Part shown: in pieces, positions 1 through 5,206 of the stretch
How positions within the stretch are numbered: position 1 is the stretch's first letter
How the letters are laid out: every line of letters starts with the position of its first letter
Assembly (NCBI GenBank): GCA_024639925.1
Contig: JAHEGA010000072.1
Location: 1-5,206 of the forward strand
Direction of reading: 5' to 3'
Length of the DNA: 5,206 nucleotides
Source of the DNA: Microbacteriaceae bacterium
Lineage (GTDB): Bacteria > Actinomycetota > Actinomycetes > Actinomycetales > Microbacteriaceae
The notes under the pieces: generated by a model
What the model saw: the letters and a program-made list of their open reading frames with translations, nothing else
What the model was told of the DNA's origin: nothing
The model's database searches: none
Made by a program: the position numbers and the translations under genes

Positions 1-416
1 TGATCAAGCTGAATATTCGTAAACACCACCCACGACGGGGTAATCAGCTGGGCAATCTGAGGGCCGTAGGCCTCATCCACTTCCAGCACCGCGATGTCGG
101 CGGAGACCGTGCCCCTGAGTGTGGACTGGCCGACCAGCGCCGAGGCAAGACCCTGCGGAAGGTTCCCGCCCGCCGGATTGGAGAACACCTTCAGGCCGTG
201 TGCGCGCAGGATGCCAACAAGCATCGCGGTAGTGGTCGATTTTCCATTCGAGCCGGTGACGAAAATCACGCCCTTGGGTAAAGACCCGAGCGAACGCCGC
301 AGCGCATCGGGAACGATACGTAAGAGCACAAGGCCAGGAAGGGCAGAGCCGCCACCACGCAGCCGAGCCGCAAAACGAACAAGTTTTGCGAGGGCGACTG
401 CGAGAAAAAGCCTCAC
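1..416 (-). CDS. murT: MurT-like Mur ligase, lipid II isoglutaminyl synthase ligase subunit (partial, N-terminal 138 aa)
   Basis: Known role of the family: MurT with the glutaminase GatD amidates the D-Glu of the lipid II stem peptide to D-isoglutamine, using ATP, in the cytoplasm. Seen here: a GTG-started reading frame open to the left edge, with a Mur-ligase ATP-binding P-loop TGSNGKSTT at residues 54-62, a following SNPAGGNLPQGLASAL stretch (79-94) and an acidic EVDEA motif (112-116) before the central-domain strand WVVFTNIQLD at the edge. The N-terminus (RLRGGGSALPGLVLLRI, about 18-34) matches the MurT style rather than MurC, D, E or F, which carry a separate N-terminal UDP-binding domain. 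The usual length is roughly 400-440 aa, so about two thirds lies outside, including the region where a Cys-rich zinc ribbon and the DUF1727 C-terminal domain would be. The GTG lies 4 nt beyond the sigma factor stop with no strong Shine-Dalgarno sequence, so translational coupling is likely. Another Mur-like ligase cannot be fully excluded without the C-terminus. Confidence 0.85.
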   Translation of the reverse strand, partial: MRLFLAVALAKLVRFAARLRGGGSALPGLVLLRIVPDALRRSLGSLPKGVIFVTGSNGKSTTTAMLVGILRAHGLKVFSNPAGGNLPQGLASALVGQSTLRGTVSADIAVLEVDEAYGPQIAQLITPSWVVFTNIQLD

Positions 417-420
417 CGGC

Positions 421-2157
<1,737 letters not shown>

Positions 2158-2163
2158 GTCCTG

Positions 2164-2173
2164 CTCCACTCCT
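2164..2173 (-). promoter_or_regulatory. Shine-Dalgarno region of the primary sigma factor gene
   Basis: On the minus strand the segment reads AGGAGTGGAG. The proximal GGAG (2164-2167) is 6 nt from the ATG at 2157, while the distal AGGAG (2169-2173) is 11 nt away and shares its last G with the alternative GTG codon at 2169. A ribosome using AGGAG could not start at that GTG, so this site decides the start in favour of the ATG. Confidence 0.75.
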
Positions 2174-2299
2174 GGTGACGGGCAGTAAGAAGGCCCTTGT
2201 CAAGCCCCGCCAACCGGAGTCAGTGGGGCCCACAGGGCTTTGCACCAGTATGGCACGCCCGCCAGGGCTTTTCCTGCAACGACGAACGGGTGGTGGCGA
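2170..2299 (-). promoter_or_regulatory. Intergenic region upstream of sigA, probable promoter location
   Basis: This gap lies between the PAC2 stop and the sigma factor start and is long for such a compact region, so a sigA promoter is expected here. The best -10-like hexamer on the minus strand is CATACT at 2252-2247 (4 of 6 to TATAAT), giving a leader of about 85 nt, but no good -35 lies 16-18 nt upstream of it. A perfect TTGACA occurs at 2203-2198 but has no -10 at usual spacing. I see no convincing hairpin plus T-tract to end the PAC2 transcript, so read-through from PAC2 into sigA is possible. The exact promoter is not resolved. Confidence 0.35.
2233..2271. repeat. Pair of 9-bp direct repeats (CAGGGCTTT), 30 bp apart
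   Basis: CAGGGCTTT occurs at 2233-2241 and again at 2263-2271, a start-to-start spacing of exactly 30 bp, about three helical turns. The candidate minus-strand -10 hexamer CATACT (2252-2247) lies between them. Same-face spacing around a possible promoter would suit paired regulator sites, but a 9-bp match in GC-rich DNA can arise by chance and no regulator is identified. Confidence 0.3.
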
Positions 2300-3223
2300 C
2301 TAGTTCTCGAAGGGCTCCGACGCGTCCGGTTGGCGCTTGGCGAGAAAGTCCTGAAGCTCAGAGGCGATCACGTCGGCACTGGGCACTTCTCCGTCGGCAT
2401 CCATCAGCGGAGAGGGAATGGGGTTGTCCTCCATGTAGGAGTCGTGGCGCTTCTCCAGGGAGGCGATGAGTTTTTCCAGCTCGTGGTTGTCTTCGACCTG
2501 CTTGCCGATACCAGTCAGGAACTCTCGGCCTGCTTCCCGGAGAGCATCGGTCGGGAAAATCAAACCCGTTGCCTTGGTCACGCTCTGCAGCGCCGTGACG
2601 GCGGCATCGGGAAACTCCGTGTCGGCAAGGTAATGGGGAACGAGGACTACAAACCCGGCGGTGGGATGCTCTTGCTCCTGCAGCCGATACTCAATGAGGT
2701 GCATCAACGTGCCGGGGACTCCTGTCGTGGGTCTCCACACAGAGAGAGCATCGGTGACGTCTTCTCGGTTCCCGCTGACCGTCACCCCCAGGCTTCTGGT
2801 GTGCGGTACCGGCATCGGAATCGCGTGCACCCAGCTGCTCGTGGAAACTTCCAAAGCTGCAATGAGCTCCAGCACGGTGTGGGACATCGCTTCCCACCGA
2901 AAATCTGGCTCGTAGCCCGAGAGGAAAAGGAACGGCTGGTCAAGCTCATCGTGCACCAGATCGAGGCTGAGGCGCGGGGGCTCGTAGTCCGTGAGGTGGG
3001 TCTCTTCAAACTGGAACAGCGGACGACGCGCGCGGTAATCAATCAGTTCGTCGTTATTGAAAGTCCCCACCCGAGTGGACTCCAGCGAATCCAGTAGGTA
3101 CTTGTTGACCTGGGTGACGACTCCGCCAGCATCCGCAAACCCGGTGAGCCCCGCCACCAGGGGCAGACCTTTCGGAAGCTCAGAGAGCTCCAGGGCTTCG
3201 CGGAAGAGACGATCATCGAACAT
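2300..3223 (-). CDS. PAC2 family protein (proteasome assembly chaperone-like), 307 aa
   Basis: Member of the PAC2 family, named after the eukaryotic proteasome assembly chaperone; its actinobacterial members have no settled biochemical role, and proteasome assembly is only inferred. Seen: an N-terminal strand and loop PLVAGLTGFADAGGVVTQ (21-38) with the family's DAG motif, then PFLFLSGYEPDFRWEAM (97-113), PMPVPHTRSLGVTVSG (136-151), VPGTLMHLIEYRL (169-181) and VPHYLADTEFPDAAVTAL (195-212). These occur in the order usual for actinobacterial PAC2 proteins. The C-terminus (about 235-262, KQVEDNHELEKLIASLEKRH) looks like a charged helix or coiled coil and is followed by a Pro/acidic tail. The length fits the roughly 290-310 aa of relatives. 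No signal peptide or membrane helix is visible, so it is probably cytosolic. The ATG at 3223 has no convincing Shine-Dalgarno sequence; TAGTGT ends 6 nt before it, suggesting a leaderless transcript. It is divergent from pepA and upstream of sigA in the same direction. Confidence 0.88.
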   Translation of the reverse strand: MFDDRLFREALELSELPKGLPLVAGLTGFADAGGVVTQVNKYLLDSLESTRVGTFNNDELIDYRARRPLFQFEETHLTDYEPPRLSLDLVHDELDQPFLFLSGYEPDFRWEAMSHTVLELIAALEVSTSSWVHAIPMPVPHTRSLGVTVSGNREDVTDALSVWRPTTGVPGTLMHLIEYRLQEQEHPTAGFVVLVPHYLADTEFPDAAVTALQSVTKATGLIFPTDALREAGREFLTGIGKQVEDNHELEKLIASLEKRHDSYMEDNPIPSPLMDADGEVPSADVIASELQDFLAKRQPDASEPFEN

Positions 3224-3229
3224 GTCCCC

Positions 3230-3235
3230 ACACTA
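3230..3235 (-). promoter_or_regulatory. Candidate -10 box of the PAC2 gene (leaderless)
   Basis: The minus strand reads TAGTGT, then 6 nt (GGGGAC), then the ATG. TANNNT about 6-8 nt before a start codon is the arrangement known for leaderless actinobacterial mRNAs, where transcription begins at the start codon itself. No TTGACA-like -35 is seen at 17 nt, which is common for such promoters. GGGG near the start could instead be a poor, too-close Shine-Dalgarno sequence. Confidence 0.4.
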
Positions 3236-3254
3236 TTGCCTGGCCCTGACAATC

Positions 3255-3274
3255 CTGGGATTCTTCGCTCCCAG
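3255..3274. promoter_or_regulatory. Inverted repeat in the middle of the PAC2/pepA divergent region
   Basis: CTGGGA (3255-3260) and TCCCAG (3269-3274) form a perfect 6-bp inverted repeat around an 8-nt spacer. Its centre (about 3264.5) falls almost exactly at the midpoint of the 81-bp region between the two divergent start codons. It could be an operator for a dimeric regulator acting on both genes. It lacks a T-tract on either strand, so a terminator is unlikely. Confidence 0.35.
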
Positions 3275-3291
3275 CGATACACCGCCATGGC

Positions 3292-3297
3292 TAGCAT
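3292..3297 (+). promoter_or_regulatory. Candidate -10 box of pepA (leaderless)
   Basis: TAGCAT is followed by 7 nt and then the ATG at 3305. This mirrors the TAGTGT arrangement in front of the divergent PAC2 gene and supports 3305 as the pepA start. A GAGGG just before the ATG is only 1 nt away and too close to act as a normal Shine-Dalgarno sequence. No clear -35 is present. Confidence 0.4.
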
Positions 3298-3304
3298 TGA
3301 GGGC

Positions 3305-4807
3305 ATGACGATTCCTACCCCTGAACTCCTTTCCACCCTGGACTCTGTGTCACCCGATGACCTGGTCGTCATCGGACTAACTAAGCACGCTGACGGGGCC
3401 CAGATCGCGTCCACGGCGCTACCGGAAAGTGTTGCATCGGCACTCGCCGACACTGCCGTGGCTGTTGGTGCCGAAGGGGGCACAGATGCCACGTGGCGCA
3501 TTCCGGCGCCTGAGGGACTTTCCGCGAAGGGCGTTGTGCTGGTGGGCCTGGGAGAAGGCCCCAGTACACCGGACATTCTTCGAGCAGCGGCGGGTTTTGC
3601 TGCACAAAGTGTCAAGAAACCCGAGCGGTTGGTTTTCGCTCTCGCCGATCACACTCCGGCGGACCGGGAGGCCATCCTGGAGGGCGCCATTCTCGGGTCT
3701 TACCGAACCACCAAGCTCACCGCCGATCAGAAGGACACCACTCCCCGTGTGGCGCTTGTTGGGGAGCTCGATGGCGACAGCGTTTCTCGGATTGTCACCA
3801 CCTGCGAGGCAGTCTTCACGGTGCGGGACCTGGTCACTACCCCGCCGAACATGCTGAACCCGGTGTCGTTTGTTGCGGAGGTGGACAAGTTGGCCTCATC
3901 CACGACTCTGACGATCGAGATTCTTGACGAAAAACAGCTGGAGGAACAAGGATTTGGCGGTATCACCGCGGTGGGGAAGGGGTCCATCAACCCGCCCCGT
4001 CTGATGATTCTTCGCCACCAGCCCGCCAAACCCACCCGGCACGTTGCCCTGGTCGGCAAGGGAATTACCTTCGATTCCGGCGGACTCTCCCTGAAGCCGC
4101 CAACGGCAATGGTGGGAATGAAATATGACATGACGGGTGCAGCCGTGATGGCCGCAACCACGATCGCAGCAGCCCAGCTCGGCTCCCCTGCCGCCATCAC
4201 GACGTATTTGTGTCTCGCCGAGAATATGCCCAGCGGAACCGCATCTCGCCCCAATGACGTCATCACCATCAAGGGAGGAAAAACGGTCGAGATTTTGAAC
4301 ACCGATGCCGAGGGTCGACTGGTCATGGCCGACGGGCTCCAGGCAGCAAGCGCTCTCAACCCCGACCTCATCGTCGATGCCGCAACGCTGACCGGTGCGG
4401 CTCGCATCGCCCTGGGCGAGCGATACGCAGGTCTAATGGGGTCTGCTGAGGCAACAGCGCTCATCCAACGCGCCGCCGACGAGGCGGGTGAACTGGTGTG
4501 GCCGATGCCTCTTCCCCCGGAACTCCGCACCATTTTGAATTCGGACGTGGCCGATATTGCGAATGTGAAACCGGGTGAGGTGCTCGGGGGCATGTTGAGC
4601 GCGGGGCAGTTCTTGAAGGACTTTGTGGGCACTAACGAGCAGGGCGAGGACATCCCGTGGGCTCATCTCGACATTGCCGGGCCGGCTGCTAACTCATCGG
4701 GCCCCTACGGATACACGCCTAAAGGCCCCACCGGAGCGATCACTCGCACCCTGATTTCGATGCTGATGTCCGCTGATGGCTCTGGTGGCGGGCACTCGGG
4801 AGAGTAG
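3305..4807 (+). CDS. pepA: Leucyl aminopeptidase, M17 family, 500 aa
   Basis: Cytosolic two-metal aminopeptidase that removes N-terminal residues, preferentially Leu, from peptides; family members are homohexamers. Seen (500-aa numbering): a variable N-terminal domain (1-150), then the catalytic domain. The metal and catalytic residues of the M17 family are all recognisable: K252 and D257 in GKGITFDSGG, K264 in LSLKPP, D275 in MKYDMTGAA, and D334, E336 and R338 in the signature NTDAEGRL (332-339). TLTGAARIALG (362-372), GGMLSAGQFLKDFVG (428-442) and PWAHLDIAGPA (451-461) complete the fold. The length is normal for the family. Start choice: ATG 3305 gives the MTIPTPELL opening and has a leaderless-type TAGCAT 7 nt upstream; ATG 3287, six codons earlier, and a TTG at 3236 are in frame but have no clear start signal. 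The gene ends in tandem TAG TAG stops. The Gly/Ser-rich tail after TRTLISML is expendable-looking. Confidence 0.95.
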   Translation: MTIPTPELLSTLDSVSPDDLVVIGLTKHADGAQIASTALPESVASALADTAVAVGAEGGTDATWRIPAPEGLSAKGVVLVGLGEGPSTPDILRAAAGFAAQSVKKPERLVFALADHTPADREAILEGAILGSYRTTKLTADQKDTTPRVALVGELDGDSVSRIVTTCEAVFTVRDLVTTPPNMLNPVSFVAEVDKLASSTTLTIEILDEKQLEEQGFGGITAVGKGSINPPRLMILRHQPAKPTRHVALVGKGITFDSGGLSLKPPTAMVGMKYDMTGAAVMAATTIAAAQLGSPAAITTYLCLAENMPSGTASRPNDVITIKGGKTVEILNTDAEGRLVMADGLQAASALNPDLIVDAATLTGAARIALGERYAGLMGSAEATALIQRAADEAGELVWPMPLPPELRTILNSDVADIANVKPGEVLGGMLSAGQFLKDFVGTNEQGEDIPWAHLDIAGPAANSSGPYGYTPKGPTGAITRTLISMLMSADGSGGGHSGE

Positions 4808-4886
4808 TAGGCTGGAGGCTCGCAACCGGCTGGCGCACTCTACTGGCCTGCCATTTCAGATTTACCTGTGAGGGAGTTCCAAACCA
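4808..4886 (+). other. 79-bp gap between pepA and lpd
   Basis: This short spacer holds a second in-frame TAG (4808-4810) directly after the pepA stop. The run AGGGAG at 4871-4876, 10 nt before the lpd GTG, is the probable Shine-Dalgarno sequence. I see no stem-loop with T-tract and no convincing -35/-10 pair, so co-transcription of pepA and lpd is possible but not shown. Confidence 0.5.
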
Positions 4887-5206
4887 GTGGCTGAGCACAC
4901 TTTTGACCTTGTCATCCTCGGTGCCGGAAGTGGTGGCTACGCGGCTGCGCTGAGAGCCAGCCAGCTGGGCATGAGCGTAGGACTCATCGAGAAGGACAAG
5001 GTCGGCGGCACCTGCCTGCATGTCGGATGTATCCCCACCAAGGCACTGCTGCACGCCGCCGAAGTTGCTGATTCAGCGCGGCACTCGGACATGTTTGGCG
5101 TTCGCACCACCCTCGAGGGTGTGGACCTTCCCGCGGTAAACGCTTACCGCGATGGCATCGTGTCCTCCAAGCACAAGGGCCTGCAGGGCCTGATCAAGGC
5201 CCGCGG
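4887..5206 (+). CDS. lpdA: Dihydrolipoyl dehydrogenase, E3 (partial, N-terminal 106 aa)
   Basis: FAD-dependent disulfide oxidoreductase that reoxidises dihydrolipoamide with NAD+ as the E3 subunit of pyruvate and 2-oxoglutarate dehydrogenase complexes and of glycine cleavage. Seen: an N-terminal Rossmann FAD motif ILGAGSGGYAAALRA (10-24) with the acidic E35 at the end of the second strand (VGLIEKDKVGG), then the redox-active disulfide motif GGTCLHVGCIPTK (40-52) with C43 and C48. CLHVGCIPTK is lipoamide dehydrogenase-like; mycothione and glutathione reductases use related but different surroundings. The family is usually about 455-475 aa, so about three quarters lies past the right edge. The start is GTG 4887 with AGGGAG 10 nt upstream. 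In many actinobacteria lpdA is followed by sucB, lipB and lipA, which cannot be checked here. Confidence is high for the family, slightly less for E3 against a close paralogue. Confidence 0.92.
   Translation, partial: MAEHTFDLVILGAGSGGYAAALRASQLGMSVGLIEKDKVGGTCLHVGCIPTKALLHAAEVADSARHSDMFGVRTTLEGVDLPAVNAYRDGIVSSKHKGLQGLIKAR

Noticed and set aside
2167..2169. GTG at 2169 as the sigma factor start, adding four residues (MEQD)
   Set aside because: It overlaps the AGGAG Shine-Dalgarno sequence and nothing suitable lies upstream; the ATG at 2157 is correctly spaced from GGAG.
2198..2203. Perfect TTGACA on the minus strand upstream of sigA, considered as a -35 box
   Set aside because: The hexamers 16, 17 and 18 nt downstream (CCGTCA, CGTCAC, GTCACC) do not resemble a -10 box.
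3255..3274. The inverted repeat between PAC2 and pepA as a transcription terminator
   Set aside because: The stem is only 6 bp, has no T-tract on either side, and lies between two divergent starts where no gene ends.
3727..4653. 308-codon minus-strand open frame opposite pepA
   Set aside because: PepA on the plus strand has all family motifs and this frame shows none; it is a shadow of a high-GC coding region.

Overview
The window reads as ordinary chromosomal housekeeping DNA from an actinobacterium. The best guess is Microbacteriaceae (order Micrococcales), possibly one of the small-genome aquatic members. The evidence is moderately high GC, a SigA/HrdB-type primary sigma factor with a long Lys/Ala/Pro-rich N-terminus, a PAC2-family protein of the actinobacterial type, a MurT-type ligase, very short intergenic gaps, GTG starts and start sites that look leaderless. 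The family-level placement is inference from gene content and protein style; no search was run.

Layout. Positions 1-416 (minus) hold the N-terminal 138 codons of a MurT-like Mur ligase, which runs off the left edge. It starts 4 nt after the stop codon of the primary sigma factor gene (421-2157, minus), so the two are probably co-transcribed. A 142-bp gap (2158-2299) carrying the sigma factor ribosome binding site and a pair of 9-bp direct repeats separates it from a PAC2-family gene (2300-3223, minus). An 81-bp divergent region (3224-3304) with a central inverted repeat follows. Rightward from it come a leucyl aminopeptidase gene (3305-4807, plus) and the first 106 codons of a dihydrolipoyl dehydrogenase gene (4887 to the right edge, plus).

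Functionally the leftward genes cover transcription (primary sigma factor), cell-wall modification (MurT, the ligase half of the lipid II isoglutaminyl synthase) and a proteasome-assembly-chaperone-like protein of unclear bacterial role. The rightward genes cover peptide turnover (PepA) and central carbon metabolism (Lpd, the E3 subunit of 2-oxoacid dehydrogenase complexes). Apart from the probable sigA-murT transcription unit there is no sign of one shared pathway.

No RNA gene, mobile element, CRISPR array, defence system or phage-like element was seen. The window does not appear to hold an undescribed system. The most distinctive points are the histone-H1-like N-terminus of the sigma factor, the tight sigA-murT junction, and the compact divergent control region between the PAC2 gene and pepA.
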